A DNA stretch of 64,000 nt from Hymenobacter tibetensis (GTDB lineage Bacteria > Bacteroidota > Bacteroidia > Cytophagales > Hymenobacteraceae): assembly GCF_022827545.1 (NCBI RefSeq), contig NZ_CP094669.1, positions 5,635,001 to 5,699,000 on the forward strand, written 5' to 3'. Of the stretch, positions 16,636 through 26,750 are shown one piece after another. The position numbers and the translations under genes are program-made. The first letter of the stretch is position 1; every line of letters starts with the position of its first letter. Below the pieces are notes generated by a model, which had not been told where the DNA came from, ran no database searches, and saw only the letters and a list, made by a program, of their open reading frames with translations.

Positions 16636-17868
16636 ATGGACGTACCCTTGCTCATTGCCCGGCGTTATTTTCTCTCGAAGAAGAAGCGCAACATCATTAG
16701 CATCATTTCCAACATCTCCATGATTGGCGTGGCGGTGGGAACCATGGCGTTGGTTATTGTGCTGTCGGTATTCAACGGACTAGAAGACCTCGTCCGCACC
16801 CTCTACGGCAAGTCTGACCCCGATTTGCTCGTGACGGCCGTGCAGGGCAAGTCATTCCCCATAGAGGCCAAAATGCTCGACAACCTGCGCCGGCTGCCCG
16901 GTGTCGGGTTACTGACGGAGGTTATCGAAGACAACGCCCTGCTCCAATACCACAACCGCCAGATGGTGGTGAAAATGAAGGGAGTATCGGAAAACTACTA
17001 CACCCAAAGCCGCATCGACTCGGCCATTGTAGAAGGCGACCACCGGCTGCTTAGGGGCACCAACGAGCCGTATGCGCTGCTAGGAGCGGGCGTGCAGCAC
17101 GAGCTAAGCATTGCCCTCAACAACCGGCTTTCGCCCTTGCACTTGCTGTATCCGCGCAATACCGGCCGGAAGACCCTTTCGATGAACCCGGAAACGGCTT
17201 TCACCGAGCAAACCATTCTGGCCGGCGGCGTCTTCCTGATCGAGCAGCACATGGACGACAGCTACATCTTCGTACCGCTGGAATTTGCTCAGAGCTTGCT
17301 GCAATATGGCAACCGCCGCACGGCGCTGGAGGTGAACGTCGGCGATGAGCACGACATTCAGGAAGTGAAAGCCTTGGTGAAAGAGCAGCTCGGTTCCAAT
17401 TTCCAGGTGCTTGATTCCGATGAGCAGCATGTGAGTTTGCTGAAAGCCATTAAGGTGGAGAAGATGTTCGTGTTCATTACCTTCGCCTTCATCCTGCTTA
17501 TTGCGTCACTGAACATCTTCTTCTCGCTCTCGATGCTCGTCATCGACAAGCGCAAGGATGTAGCTATTCTGCTGGCCATGGGTGCTACGCCGCAAAATGT
17601 TCGGCGCATTTTTCTGCTGGAAGGTGCCATCGTGGCATTTGTAGGCGCCTTCACCGGCTTGGCGTTGGGCATTGGCATTTGCTGGGCCCAGCAAACGTTC
17701 CATATCGTGAGCATGGGCATGGCCACTAGCGTTGTGGATTCCTATCCCGTGAAGATGCAGTTCTCCGACATTGCCCTCACCGGACTAGCTATTATTCTTA
17801 TCACGCTAGTTGTCTCGATCCGGCCAGCTCTCAACGCCGCCCAAATCGACGTACGCGAAAACCTGTAA
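16636..17868 (+). CDS. FtsX-like ABC transporter permease (LolC/LolE or MacB type)
   Basis: A 410-residue inner membrane protein starting at ATG 16636 (MDVPLLIARRYFLSKKKRN). It has one N-terminal transmembrane helix (about 20-45, NIISIISNISMIGVAVGTMALVIVLSVFNG). A periplasmic MacB-like domain follows (about 50-265), then three C-terminal helices forming the FtsX domain (KMFVFITFAFILLIASLNIFFSL, then IFLLEGAIVAFVGAFTGLALG, and a last helix near 380). This is the architecture of lipoprotein-releasing permeases. No ATPase gene is adjacent. It follows rbfA and a methyltransferase, an order I have seen in other Bacteroidetes. Whether it is LolE-like or another FtsX-type permease cannot be decided from this alone. 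Confidence 0.88.
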   Translation: MDVPLLIARRYFLSKKKRNIISIISNISMIGVAVGTMALVIVLSVFNGLEDLVRTLYGKSDPDLLVTAVQGKSFPIEAKMLDNLRRLPGVGLLTEVIEDNALLQYHNRQMVVKMKGVSENYYTQSRIDSAIVEGDHRLLRGTNEPYALLGAGVQHELSIALNNRLSPLHLLYPRNTGRKTLSMNPETAFTEQTILAGGVFLIEQHMDDSYIFVPLEFAQSLLQYGNRRTALEVNVGDEHDIQEVKALVKEQLGSNFQVLDSDEQHVSLLKAIKVEKMFVFITFAFILLIASLNIFFSLSMLVIDKRKDVAILLAMGATPQNVRRIFLLEGAIVAFVGAFTGLALGIGICWAQQTFHIVSMGMATSVVDSYPVKMQFSDIALTGLAIILITLVVSIRPALNAAQIDVRENL

Positions 17869-18047
17869 GCAACCCAGGTAAGCGTTCCTAGCTGTATACA
17901 GGCCAGATTTGCTTCTGGCCAAGGAAACTGTGTCCTAAACTCATCAATATAATTATTTAGATAATAAGTTTTATTATTTGCTTTAAACTGTAATATTTAA
18001 CATCTGTAGTTACTTTTAAAGCTTCATATTGGTCGGTCTTTATTATT

Positions 18048-21023
18048 ATGAAGGTTTCTACTTCTCAGCCTTTTCAAATTGTTTATTCGTTGCTGGAGCA
18101 CGAATATCTAGGCTATCTATTTGAATCTTACGTAGTTCAGCGAAACGCTAAGGGCCAACTTACACTCCAGCACCAGACCGTATCTGCAAAAAACGCGTCG
18201 GAATTCGCTGACGGTCTCGATGCCGTTGATTTCGAGTTGATTGCCCTGACCGACCAAATTCAACAGGACGCCGTTATCAAGGAATACTCAGCTAAGAAGA
18301 CTACGCCGGCCGATTTTTTCCTGAAAGTATACGACCCTGAGAAAGGCGACAAAGCCCTGCAGGAAGAGATTTGCCGCTACGTGCAGGAGCGTATGGGCCA
18401 GGTACTGGCGCGCCTATCGGGGAAGCTGGTGTTCATTATGGGCAAGGACGGTGAGCCCACTTGGCACGAGATAGGAATGGCGGCTGAAGCGGCTTCTATC
18501 CTGTTCCACTTTCGGCGCAACGACGACAACACGCACTATTTTCCTACTATCCAGTACCAAGGCCAACGCCTTGATTTCCAGTATAAAAACGCCGTTATCG
18601 TGTGTGAGCAACCGGCGTGGCTGCTGCTCAACGACACGCTCTACTATTTCCGCCACGAGGTCGACGGCAAGAAGCTGCGGCCGTTTCTAAACAAGAAGTT
18701 TATCGTTATTCCCCGGCAAGTAGAGGACAGCTACTTTCAGCGCTTCGTGGCGCCGTTGGTGGAGTCGTTCGATGTGCACGCTCGGGGCTTTGATATTCGC
18801 TCGGAGCGCTACGCCGCGCAGCCGCAGCTTACGTTTTCAGACGTGCCTACGGCCACTATTGTGGCCGAGGAAGACCGGCGGCGTCCCACGCAAGGCCGCG
18901 GCCGCGCGGCTTCCGTTGCTACGGCTTCCGCGGTGGCGGCCATGCCCGTATCCGACCACATTCACTTCGACCTTTCGTTCCGCTACGGCAACTACACCGT
19001 ACACAACGGCCACGACAAGCGCGTGTATGTGCAGCTGGAGAAGAAAGAAGACAACTACATTTTTCATCGCCTAGTACGCAACCTCGACCAGGAGCAGGAA
19101 ATCATCCGGGAGCTAGCCGACCGGGCCCTCGAAGTGCGCAATGGCCGGGCGGTGCTGGAGAAAGCCACGGCCTTCCGCTGGCTGCACCACAACTCCGACG
19201 AGCTAGCGCGCCTGGGCTTTACGGTGCAGCAAGGCAGCACCTCCGGCAAAGACTACTTCATTGGGGCAGTGAGCGTGCAAGTGGGTATTTCGGAGGCCAA
19301 CGACTGGTTTGACGTGCGCGGTACCGTGCGCTTTGGCGATTTCGAGATTCCGTTCATCAAGTTGCGGCCTTACATTTTGCAGCGCCGCCACGAGTTTCGG
19401 CTACCCAACGGCCAGATTGCCATCATTCCCGAAGAGTGGTTTACGCAGTACTTAGAGTTGTTTGCCTTCGCCGAAGAGCACGAGCAGACGCTTACGCTGC
19501 GCAAACATCACCTGGCCTTGGTGTCGGACCTGCAAAACGGCAACCTGGCCACCGTAGTGATGAGCCACAAGCTGGAAAAGCTACGCGGCTTTGAAACCGT
19601 GGAAGACCAGCCCATGCCGGTTGGTTTCCGGGGCGAGTTGCGGCCCTACCAGAAGGCTGGCTACAACTGGCTGCACTTCGTGAAGGACTACCACTTCGGC
19701 GGCTGCCTCGCCGACGATATGGGATTGGGCAAAACCATCCAGACGCTGGCGCTGCTGCTGCACCGCAAGGAAAGCGGCGAGTCGGGCGGTGCGGCTTCCT
19801 TACTGGCCATGCCTACCTCCTTGGTGTACAACTGGTTGAGCGAAGCGCAGAAGTTCACACCGGGCTTGCGCATCCTCACCTACACCGGCACCTACCGCGA
19901 CAAAAACGTAGCCCAATTTGCCGACTACGACGTGGTGTTGACCAGCTATGGCATTGTGCGGCTAGATGCTGAGCTACTGAAAACCTACAAGTTCGACTAC
20001 GTCATTCTGGACGAATCGCAGGCCATCAAGAACCCTGGCTCCACCACTTCACACGCCGTGCGTGGCTTACTCTCGCGCTACCGCCTTATTCTGACTGGGA
20101 CGCCCGTGGAGAACAGCACCATGGACTTGTGGTCGCAGATGTCGTTTATTAATCCGGGGCTATTGGGCACGCAGGCCTTCTTCCGCAAGGAGTTCCTCAA
20201 ACCCATCGAGAAAGGCAAGGACGAGGGCCGCACGCGCAAACTCCATGCGCTGATCAAGCCCTTCATTTTGCGCCGTCACAAGGCCCAGGTAGCCCGCGAG
20301 CTGCCCGACAAAATCGAGCACCTGAGCTACTGCCCTATGACCGAGGAGCAGGAGCACTGCTACGAGGAAACCAAGAGCTACTACCGCAACAAGATCCTGC
20401 AAAACATCGAGGAGCACGGCACGGCCAGCACGCAGTTCATGCTGCTGCAGGGCCTCACCAAGCTCCGCCAGATTGCCAACCACCCCCGCATGGCCGATGA
20501 GGACTATGTTCACGAGTCGGGCAAGCTGCGCGAGGTAATCCGGATGATCAAAAGTGTGGTTTCTGAAGGTCACAAGGTACTAGTGTTCAGCCAGTTTGTG
20601 AAGCACCTCGACATTGTGCGGGCTTCGCTAGACGAGCGCCAAATAGAGTACGCCTACCTGGATGGCAACACCCGCGAGCGGCACAAAGTGGTAACGCATT
20701 TTCAAGAAACCGAAGACCTGCGAGTGTTCCTTATCTCGCTGAAAGCTGGGGGCGTCGGCCTCAACCTCACCGCTGCCGACTATGTGTTCATCCTTGACCC
20801 GTGGTGGAACCCTGCCGTGGAAGCCCAAGCCGTAGACCGCGCCCACCGCATTGGGCAAGAGCGGACGGTCTTCACCTATAAGTTCATCACGAAGGGTACC
20901 GTGGAAGAGAAAATCCTGGCGTTGCAGCACAAGAAGATCCAGCTCGTCACGGACCTTATCACCACCGACGAGGCCATTATCAAGAGCCTGACCAAAGAGG
21001 ATATCGAGGAACTGCTGGGCTAA
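18048..21023 (+). CDS. SNF2-family DNA-dependent ATPase/helicase
   Basis: A 991-residue protein. The N-terminal half (1-530) is poorly conserved and includes a basic, low-complexity stretch around 285-300. The core has Walker A in LADDMGLGKTIQTLALLL (about 553-570), a DESQ box in VILDESQAIKN (about 652), motif III LTGTPVEN, and the helicase C-domain with VLVFSQFVKHLDIV, GGVGLNLTAADYV and the QAVDRAHRIGQ arginine fingers. This is the bacterial SNF2/RapA-like group, which moves along double-stranded DNA and remodels protein-DNA or RNA polymerase complexes. The upstream 110 nt are very AT-rich and probably carry the promoter. No restriction or defence genes are adjacent, so a housekeeping role is more likely. 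Confidence 0.93.
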   Translation: MKVSTSQPFQIVYSLLEHEYLGYLFESYVVQRNAKGQLTLQHQTVSAKNASEFADGLDAVDFELIALTDQIQQDAVIKEYSAKKTTPADFFLKVYDPEKGDKALQEEICRYVQERMGQVLARLSGKLVFIMGKDGEPTWHEIGMAAEAASILFHFRRNDDNTHYFPTIQYQGQRLDFQYKNAVIVCEQPAWLLLNDTLYYFRHEVDGKKLRPFLNKKFIVIPRQVEDSYFQRFVAPLVESFDVHARGFDIRSERYAAQPQLTFSDVPTATIVAEEDRRRPTQGRGRAASVATASAVAAMPVSDHIHFDLSFRYGNYTVHNGHDKRVYVQLEKKEDNYIFHRLVRNLDQEQEIIRELADRALEVRNGRAVLEKATAFRWLHHNSDELARLGFTVQQGSTSGKDYFIGAVSVQVGISEANDWFDVRGTVRFGDFEIPFIKLRPYILQRRHEFRLPNGQIAIIPEEWFTQYLELFAFAEEHEQTLTLRKHHLALVSDLQNGNLATVVMSHKLEKLRGFETVEDQPMPVGFRGELRPYQKAGYNWLHFVKDYHFGGCLADDMGLGKTIQTLALLLHRKESGESGGAASLLAMPTSLVYNWLSEAQKFTPGLRILTYTGTYRDKNVAQFADYDVVLTSYGIVRLDAELLKTYKFDYVILDESQAIKNPGSTTSHAVRGLLSRYRLILTGTPVENSTMDLWSQMSFINPGLLGTQAFFRKEFLKPIEKGKDEGRTRKLHALIKPFILRRHKAQVARELPDKIEHLSYCPMTEEQEHCYEETKSYYRNKILQNIEEHGTASTQFMLLQGLTKLRQIANHPRMADEDYVHESGKLREVIRMIKSVVSEGHKVLVFSQFVKHLDIVRASLDERQIEYAYLDGNTRERHKVVTHFQETEDLRVFLISLKAGGVGLNLTAADYVFILDPWWNPAVEAQAVDRAHRIGQERTVFTYKFITKGTVEEKILALQHKKIQLVTDLITTDEAIIKSLTKEDIEELLG

Positions 21024-21135
21024 AGGTCACTTGCCGTACTAGCGACTATCGTTGCGCTCTGCCTGCAAACCAAAGTATCTGGCTCTATAGCTCAGGTTGA
21101 ACTGTTATATACCTGTTATTCAAGTGTTTATTTTT

Positions 21136-21720
21136 ATGAAAAGGATTCCCTGCATTGCTGTTGCGCTGAGTGGCCTATTCTTCTCTCATTGCACTAGCAA
21201 GCCAGACGTGGAGCCGGCACTCAACTACGACCAAGCCAGCCAGGCGCTCATGCAGGAAGTAGCCCTGCAACTGGTAGGTACATGGAAGCTGCGCCAAGTG
21301 CATGTTTCGTACAAGCGGTTGTCGGGCCATGCCTTCATTCCCTTGACCCGCGATACCCTATTTCAGGAATTTGCCACTCTGCTCGTTCAGCGTGCTGTTG
21401 CTCCGCGCACCTCACCTGAGCACCCGTTGTATCCCGAGTTTCAAGGAACGCTTACGTTCCGTGGAAAGGCCCTCCCAGTGTACTTTCAATTGATTGCCAA
21501 CCCTGAACAGGTTGTAAAGCAACAGGGTCCGCAGGCCTTGTTTATGCTGGACACCAATTTTCCAGCAGGCTCACGCACTAGTGGGCCAGAAGAAGACTTT
21601 ATGGAAAACCTGGGACTTCTACGAGAGAACTTCTCGCTGGAACTCACCTCCGGGCAGCCAACGATGATTTGGCGCGGTCTAAATCACGGCGTTGACCGAA
21701 TCGAACTGCAAAAGCAGTAA
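21136..21720 (+). CDS. Small lipoprotein, unknown function
   Basis: A 194-residue protein starting at ATG 21136. MKRIPCIAVALSGLFFSHC is a lipoprotein signal peptide with Cys19. An in-frame upstream start would add 13 residues and spoil the signal. The mature part (VGTWKLRQVHVSYKR, FQGTLTFRGKALPVYF, NLGLLRENFSLELTSG) is predicted to be mostly beta strand with conserved-looking tryptophans, similar in texture to lipocalin-like lipoproteins. That match is weak. The gene stands alone on the plus strand between the helicase gene and the nitrate locus. Confidence 0.65.
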   Translation: MKRIPCIAVALSGLFFSHCTSKPDVEPALNYDQASQALMQEVALQLVGTWKLRQVHVSYKRLSGHAFIPLTRDTLFQEFATLLVQRAVAPRTSPEHPLYPEFQGTLTFRGKALPVYFQLIANPEQVVKQQGPQALFMLDTNFPAGSRTSGPEEDFMENLGLLRENFSLELTSGQPTMIWRGLNHGVDRIELQKQ

Positions 21721-22337
21721 CCGCCCGTACGCGTCGATTTCTTGCGGCGCTACACTACACCTGCCTACCCTACTCACACAGTCTGGGTAAATGCGTTGTT
21801 TTCTGCTGCCTTCTACCTACTACGTGAACAGCAGGCGTCATTGGTGTGTCCTTCTAATTCTTTCTCGTTGCCATTGGCCGGGGCTGGTAGCTTCCTTGCT
21901 GGAAGCTAGTCGGGGTCTAGTACGCTCCGGAAAGCCAAATGCTCTGGCACTAGACTCTTCTGTTTTCAGGGTTGTTTACAGGCTTCCTGCCCTGCCATAG
22001 CAGGGCCTCTGCACCATAGGAAAGCTCCACGATGTGCACCTGCGCAGTATGGCTCTGCGGTGGCTCAACACACTCTTCCATTACCCACAATCGTGTATAT
22101 ACACCCCATAAATTTGAAGGCCATTTGGAATAATAATTACCTGTTTTATGAAAATACACCTTGCCAAATAGGGTCAAATATGCTAGACTTGTAATTACAC
22201 GGCTGAAAGCACCCTATTTTTTTAGGCATTTAACGCCTTTGCTTGCTTTTTTCACTAAGCTGTGTATCCCGCTCTACCTCATCCTTCCCACCCACCTTCT
22301 AACTCGTCTTATTTCGCACCTCTAACCACCGGGTAGT
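21721..22337. other. 617-bp region upstream of the nitrate locus
   Basis: No supported gene. The last 260 nt are AT-rich and must contain the nirB promoter, but I found no exact TAnnTTTG box. A small perfect stem-loop (TAGCTTCC at 21888-21895 with GGAAGCTA at 21901-21908) is present without a T-run. Confidence 0.4.
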
Positions 22338-24842
22338 ATGGCACCGCAGTATCTCCGCACCGTTGTTGTCATTGGCAATGGCATGGTTGGTTACAAGTTT
22401 TGCGAGAAGCTTCTTGCTAAAACTTCCGCCTTTAAGCTGGTCGTTTTCGGGGAAGAGCCCCGCGTAGCGTACGACCGGGTGCATCTGAGCGAATATTTCG
22501 GGGGCAAAACCGCCGACGACCTGCAAATGGCGCCCTTACAGTGGTACGAGGAACACGGCATCACGCTGCACCTCGGCGACCCGGTGCAGGAAATCGACCG
22601 GAGCAGCCAAACGGTGCATTCGCGCGGCGGCCTGGTGCAACCCTACGACTACTTGGTGCTAGCCACCGGCTCATCGGCTTTCGTGCCCGACATTCCGGGG
22701 GTGGAAAAGGAAGGCGTGATAGTGTACCGCACCATTGAGGACTTAGAAGAAATTAAAGCGGCAGCCGCTACAGCCCGCACCGGGGCAGTGCTGGGCGGGG
22801 GCCTGCTGGGCCTGGAAGCCGCCAAGGCACTGCTCGATTTGGGTGTGCCGGAAACGCACGTAGTGGAATTTGCCCCACGGCTGATGCCTCGGCAAATAGA
22901 TGCCGCTGGCAGCCAGATGCTGCAAAGCAAGCTGGAAGCGCTGGGCCTACAGATTCATTTAAGCAAAGCCACGTCCAGCATTGGAGGCGAAGGCCGGATA
23001 GATGCGCTGCACTTCGGCGACGGCTCCATTCTGGAAGTGGATATGCTGGTGATTTCCGCTGGTATCCGGCCCCGCGACGAGCTGGCTAAGCTTTCGGGCC
23101 TAGAAGTGGGCATGCGGGGCGGCATCATCGTCAACGACGAGATGCAAACCAGCGACCCGTGCATCTTTGCCATCGGAGAGTGTGCCTTGCACAGCGGCAT
23201 GATTTACGGTCTGGTAGCTCCCGGCTACGACATGGCCGAGGTGGTAGCCAGCCAGCTCACCCAAGGCGCGCGCGCCTTCACCGGCTACGATATGAGCAGC
23301 AAGCTCAAGCTGATTAGCGTGGACGTGGCCAGCTTCGGCGACCCGTTTATTGCCGAGCCGCACAGCCGCTCCATCGTGTTCGAAGATGCGCATAATGGCG
23401 TGTACAAGCGCATCAACATCAGCCCCGATGGCAAGTACCTGCTTGGCGGCGTGCTCATCGGCGACGCCGAGGCCTACAACATGCTGCTGCAAACCGTAAA
23501 CAACAAAATCGTGCTGCCGCCGCATCCCGAGGACCTGATTCTGGGCGCCAGAGGCGGTGAAGCTGCGGAAGGTGCTGGGGTAATGAGTTTGCCCGAGGAA
23601 GCGCTGGTCTGTTCGTGCGAGGCCATAACCAAAGGCGCCATCTGCACTGCTGTGACCGAGCTGAACGTGACGTCGGTGGAGGGCATGAAGAAGTGCAACA
23701 AGGCCGGTACCGGCTGCGGCGGCTGCATCCCCATGGTCAAGGATTTGATTAATGGCACGCTCACCGCGCAGGGCGCCTACATCAAAAACGTGCTGTGCGA
23801 GCATTTCGACTATTCGCGCCAGGAGCTGTTCGACCTGTTCAAAATCAACGACATCCGCAGCTACGATGCCGCCCTCGACCATTTCGGGAAGGGCGACGGC
23901 TGCGAAACCTGCAAACCGGCCGTGGGCAGCATCTTGTCGGGCCTCTGGAACGACTTGGTGGTCAAGCACAACACCATTCAGGACACCAACGACCGGTACC
24001 TAGCCAACATCCAGAAGGGCGGCAGCTACTCGGTGGTGCCTCGAATTGCGGGCGGCGAGGTGACGCCCGAGAAATTGATTATAATTGGGTCGGTGGCCAA
24101 GAAATACGGTCTGTACACCAAGATTACCGGCGGCCAGCGTATTGATATGTTCGGGGCTCACGTCGGCGACTTGCCCGACATTTGGGAAGAGCTTATCAAT
24201 GCCGGTTTCGAGAGCGGACACGCCTACGGGAAGTCGTTGCGCACCGTGAAAAGCTGCGTGGGCAGCACCTGGTGCCGGTTTGGACTGCACGACAGCGTAT
24301 CGTTTGCCATCGAAATCGAGAACCGCTACAAGGGGATTCGCTCGCCCCATAAGCTGAAAAGCGGCGTGAGTGGCTGCGTGCGGGAGTGCGCCGAGGCGCA
24401 GGCCAAAGACTTCGGCATCATTGCCACCGAGAAAGGCTGGAACTTGTACGTGTGCGGCAACGGCGGCTCGAAGCCCCAGCATGCCCAGCTGCTCGCCACC
24501 GACCTCGACAGCGAAACCTGCCTGAAATACCTGGACCGGTTCCTGATGTTCTACATCAAAACCGCCGACCCGCTGGCCCGCACCGCCACCTGGCTCAACA
24601 AGATGGACGGCGGCATGGCTTACCTCAAAAACGTGATTATTAACGACAGCTTGGGCATCAACGACCAGCTGGAAGCGGAAATGCAGTTGCTCATCAACAC
24701 CTACCACTGCGAGTGGAAAGAGGTGGTGGAGAATCCCGAGCTGCGCAAGCAGTTTGCGCACTTCGTGAATGCGCCCAAGGAAAAAGACCCAACCGTAGCC
24801 TTCGAGCCGGTGCGGGGGCAAAAGGTGGTGAAGGCCTGGTAG
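22338..24842 (+). CDS. nirB: Nitrite reductase [NAD(P)H] large subunit
   Basis: An 834-residue cytoplasmic enzyme that reduces nitrite to ammonium with NirD. Domains are: a pyridine-nucleotide disulfide oxidoreductase (FAD/NAD) at about 1-400 (VVIGNGMVGYKF at the start, GGGLLGLEAAKAL for NADH); a BFD-like [2Fe-2S] domain from about 425 (VCSCEAITKGAIC ... CNKAGTGCGGC); then the ferredoxin-like half domain and the 4Fe-4S/siroheme module. The latter has an intact C-x5-C (KSCVGSTWC, Cys640/646) and C-x3-C (SGCVREC, about 680). The length is normal for NirB. ATG 22338 is the only sensible start. First gene of the assimilation locus; nirD follows after 151 nt. Confidence 0.96.
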   Translation: MAPQYLRTVVVIGNGMVGYKFCEKLLAKTSAFKLVVFGEEPRVAYDRVHLSEYFGGKTADDLQMAPLQWYEEHGITLHLGDPVQEIDRSSQTVHSRGGLVQPYDYLVLATGSSAFVPDIPGVEKEGVIVYRTIEDLEEIKAAAATARTGAVLGGGLLGLEAAKALLDLGVPETHVVEFAPRLMPRQIDAAGSQMLQSKLEALGLQIHLSKATSSIGGEGRIDALHFGDGSILEVDMLVISAGIRPRDELAKLSGLEVGMRGGIIVNDEMQTSDPCIFAIGECALHSGMIYGLVAPGYDMAEVVASQLTQGARAFTGYDMSSKLKLISVDVASFGDPFIAEPHSRSIVFEDAHNGVYKRINISPDGKYLLGGVLIGDAEAYNMLLQTVNNKIVLPPHPEDLILGARGGEAAEGAGVMSLPEEALVCSCEAITKGAICTAVTELNVTSVEGMKKCNKAGTGCGGCIPMVKDLINGTLTAQGAYIKNVLCEHFDYSRQELFDLFKINDIRSYDAALDHFGKGDGCETCKPAVGSILSGLWNDLVVKHNTIQDTNDRYLANIQKGGSYSVVPRIAGGEVTPEKLIIIGSVAKKYGLYTKITGGQRIDMFGAHVGDLPDIWEELINAGFESGHAYGKSLRTVKSCVGSTWCRFGLHDSVSFAIEIENRYKGIRSPHKLKSGVSGCVRECAEAQAKDFGIIATEKGWNLYVCGNGGSKPQHAQLLATDLDSETCLKYLDRFLMFYIKTADPLARTATWLNKMDGGMAYLKNVIINDSLGINDQLEAEMQLLINTYHCEWKEVVENPELRKQFAHFVNAPKEKDPTVAFEPVRGQKVVKAW

Positions 24843-24993
24843 CCTGCCACGCGCAAAATTCTTGCATGCCCTAGTGTGCCTAGCTGCTCTTGCGTGGGAG
24901 TAGGCTCGGCAGCCCAACAAGCAACCTTTTTCGGGTAGACGGCGCAGTTGCGCTGCGTGCCCTCCTGTTCACTCTTCATTGCTTTGAAACCCT

Positions 24994-25344
24994 ATGGAAA
25001 CTGTCATTGACATAGCATGGCTGCCCGTGTGCAAAACCACGGATATTCCGGCCGATGGCGGCGCTTGCGCCCTGGTAGAAGGCGAGCAGATAGCCATTTT
25101 CAACTTTGCCCGGCGCGGCGAGTGGTACGCCACCCAGAACCTATGCCCGCACAAGCAGCAAATGGCGTTGGCCCGCGGCATGATTGGCAGTACCGGCGAA
25201 GCGTGCGAGCCTAAAGTGGCTTGTCCGTTCCATAAGCGCACCTTTTCGCTGCTCACGGGCGAGTGCCTGAACGGCGACGAGTGCAGCATCCAAACCTACC
25301 CCATCAAGGTCGAGGGGGATGTCGTGTACATCGGTTGGGCGTGA
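24994..25344 (+). CDS. nirD: Nitrite reductase small subunit (Rieske-type)
   Basis: A 116-residue Rieske-fold subunit partnering NirB. Both metal-binding clusters are present: C-P-H in NLCPHKQQMALARG and C-P-F-H in VACPFHKRTFSLLTG. A [2Fe-2S] cluster could therefore be bound, unlike short NirD proteins that lack the ligands. Start ATG 24994 (METVIDIAWLPVCKTTDIP) matches the family. It lies between nirB and the NarK gene on the same strand. Confidence 0.93.
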   Translation: METVIDIAWLPVCKTTDIPADGGACALVEGEQIAIFNFARRGEWYATQNLCPHKQQMALARGMIGSTGEACEPKVACPFHKRTFSLLTGECLNGDECSIQTYPIKVEGDVVYIGWA

Positions 25345-25392
25345 TGCCGCCCGCTGCCTGCTTCACTTTCACCCGTACCCAACCTCTTGCTT

Positions 25393-26709
25393 ATGGACGC
25401 TCCACTTGCCAATCAGCAGCCGCTTAGCTACCTCAACATCTTCGCTACCAAGGGTGTGCAGATGCGCACGTTCCATCTGACCTGGCTTACGTTCTTCTTC
25501 TGCTTTTTCGGGTGGTTTGGAATTGCGCCCCTGATGCCGTTAGTGCGCGAGCAGCTGCACCTCGACAAAGGGCAGGTGGGCAACATCGTTATTGCGTCGG
25601 TGTCGGCTACTATTCTGGCGCGCCTGCTGATGGGCAAGCTCTGCGACACGCTGGGGCCGCGCCTGGCGTACACGCTGCTGCTGGTGGTGGGCGCTATTCC
25701 GGTGATGCTGATTGGGCTCAGCAACAGCTACGAAAGCTTTTTGCTGTTCCGTTTGGCCATTGGCATTATTGGGGCGTCGTTCGTTATCACGCAGTTTCAT
25801 ACTTCCATGATGTTTGCGCCCAACGTGGTGGGCACGGCCAATGCCGTAGCTGGCGGCTGGGGCAACCTGGGCGGGGGCATTGCCAATATGGCCATGCCGC
25901 TGGTAGCGGCGACTTTCGTGTCGTTGGGTTACGTGGACAAGGCCAACTCCTGGCGCTTGGCCATGGTGGTGCCCGGTTTGGTGCTGCTGCTGATGGCCTG
26001 GCTGTACTACCGCTACACCACCGACACGCCCCGCGGCAACTACGCCGACATCCAGCGCGCCACCGCCGAAAAGCCGAAGGGTACGTTTCTACTGGCCTTG
26101 CGCGACTACCGCACCTGGGTGCTGGCGTTGGCCTACGGGGCCTGCTTCGGCATCGAAATCACCATCGACAACGTGGCCGCGGTGTACTTCGTCGACCACT
26201 TTCAGGCGAGTTTGGTAATGGCGGGCATGCTGGCGGGCATCTTCGGCTTCATGAACATTTTTGCCCGCGGCCTGGGCGGCTGGGTCAGCGACCGGGCCGG
26301 GCGCGCCTACGGCTTGAAAGGCAAATGGCTGCTGCTGAGTGGGCTGCTAGTACTGGAAGGCATTGGTATTGTGCTGTTTGCGCTAGCTCCTAGTCTGCCG
26401 TTGGCTATTGCCGCCATGCTCGGGTTTGCCTTGTTTCTGAAAATGGCCAATGGCTGCACCTACTCCATTGTGCCGTTCGTCAACAAGAAAGCCATGGGCA
26501 GCGTGAGCGGCGTGGTAGGCGCGGGTGGCAACCTGGGTGCTATGCTGGTGGGCTTCCTGTTTAAGTCGGCTACCATCAGCTACACCACGGCGTTTTTGTA
26601 CATCGGGCTGGGGGTAGCGGCCGTGGGCGGACTGGTGCTGCTGGTACGGCTGGTGCGCAAAGAAATCGGCGAAGCCGCTCCGGAATCGTTAACGCTGGCC
26701 CGCGCCTAA
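25393..26709 (+). CDS. narK: Nitrate/nitrite transporter, NarK/NasA-type major facilitator
   Basis: A 438-residue polytopic membrane protein with twelve predicted helices. The N-terminus (RTFHLTWLTFFFCFFGWFGIAPLMPLVREQL), the nitrate-signature region AGGWGNLGGGIANMAMPLV, and the second signature VVGAGGNLGAMLVGFLF mark the nitrate-nitrite porter family. The conserved arginine of helix 2 (AR in SATILARLLMGKL) is present. Start ATG 25393 is chosen over an in-frame TTG two codons earlier. The locus context points to nitrate uptake for assimilation. Confidence 0.93.
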   Translation: MDAPLANQQPLSYLNIFATKGVQMRTFHLTWLTFFFCFFGWFGIAPLMPLVREQLHLDKGQVGNIVIASVSATILARLLMGKLCDTLGPRLAYTLLLVVGAIPVMLIGLSNSYESFLLFRLAIGIIGASFVITQFHTSMMFAPNVVGTANAVAGGWGNLGGGIANMAMPLVAATFVSLGYVDKANSWRLAMVVPGLVLLLMAWLYYRYTTDTPRGNYADIQRATAEKPKGTFLLALRDYRTWVLALAYGACFGIEITIDNVAAVYFVDHFQASLVMAGMLAGIFGFMNIFARGLGGWVSDRAGRAYGLKGKWLLLSGLLVLEGIGIVLFALAPSLPLAIAAMLGFALFLKMANGCTYSIVPFVNKKAMGSVSGVVGAGGNLGAMLVGFLFKSATISYTTAFLYIGLGVAAVGGLVLLVRLVRKEIGEAAPESLTLARA

Positions 26710-26750
26710 GTAAATCCTTATCAACCTCCTGCACAGCTAATCCACTGCCT

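Noticed and set aside
21080..21125. tRNA-like string (CTATAGCTCAGGTTGAACTG) before the small lipoprotein gene
   Set aside because: The D-arm-like text is not followed by an anticodon arm, T-arm (GGTTCGA) or acceptor pairing.
23100..23969. Long minus-strand reading frame inside nirB
   Set aside because: It is the mirror frame of a GC-rich, clearly recognised gene; its composition lacks protein-family features.
25512..26393. Plus-strand alternative frame inside the NarK gene
   Set aside because: It lacks membrane helices and is an out-of-frame shadow of the transporter.
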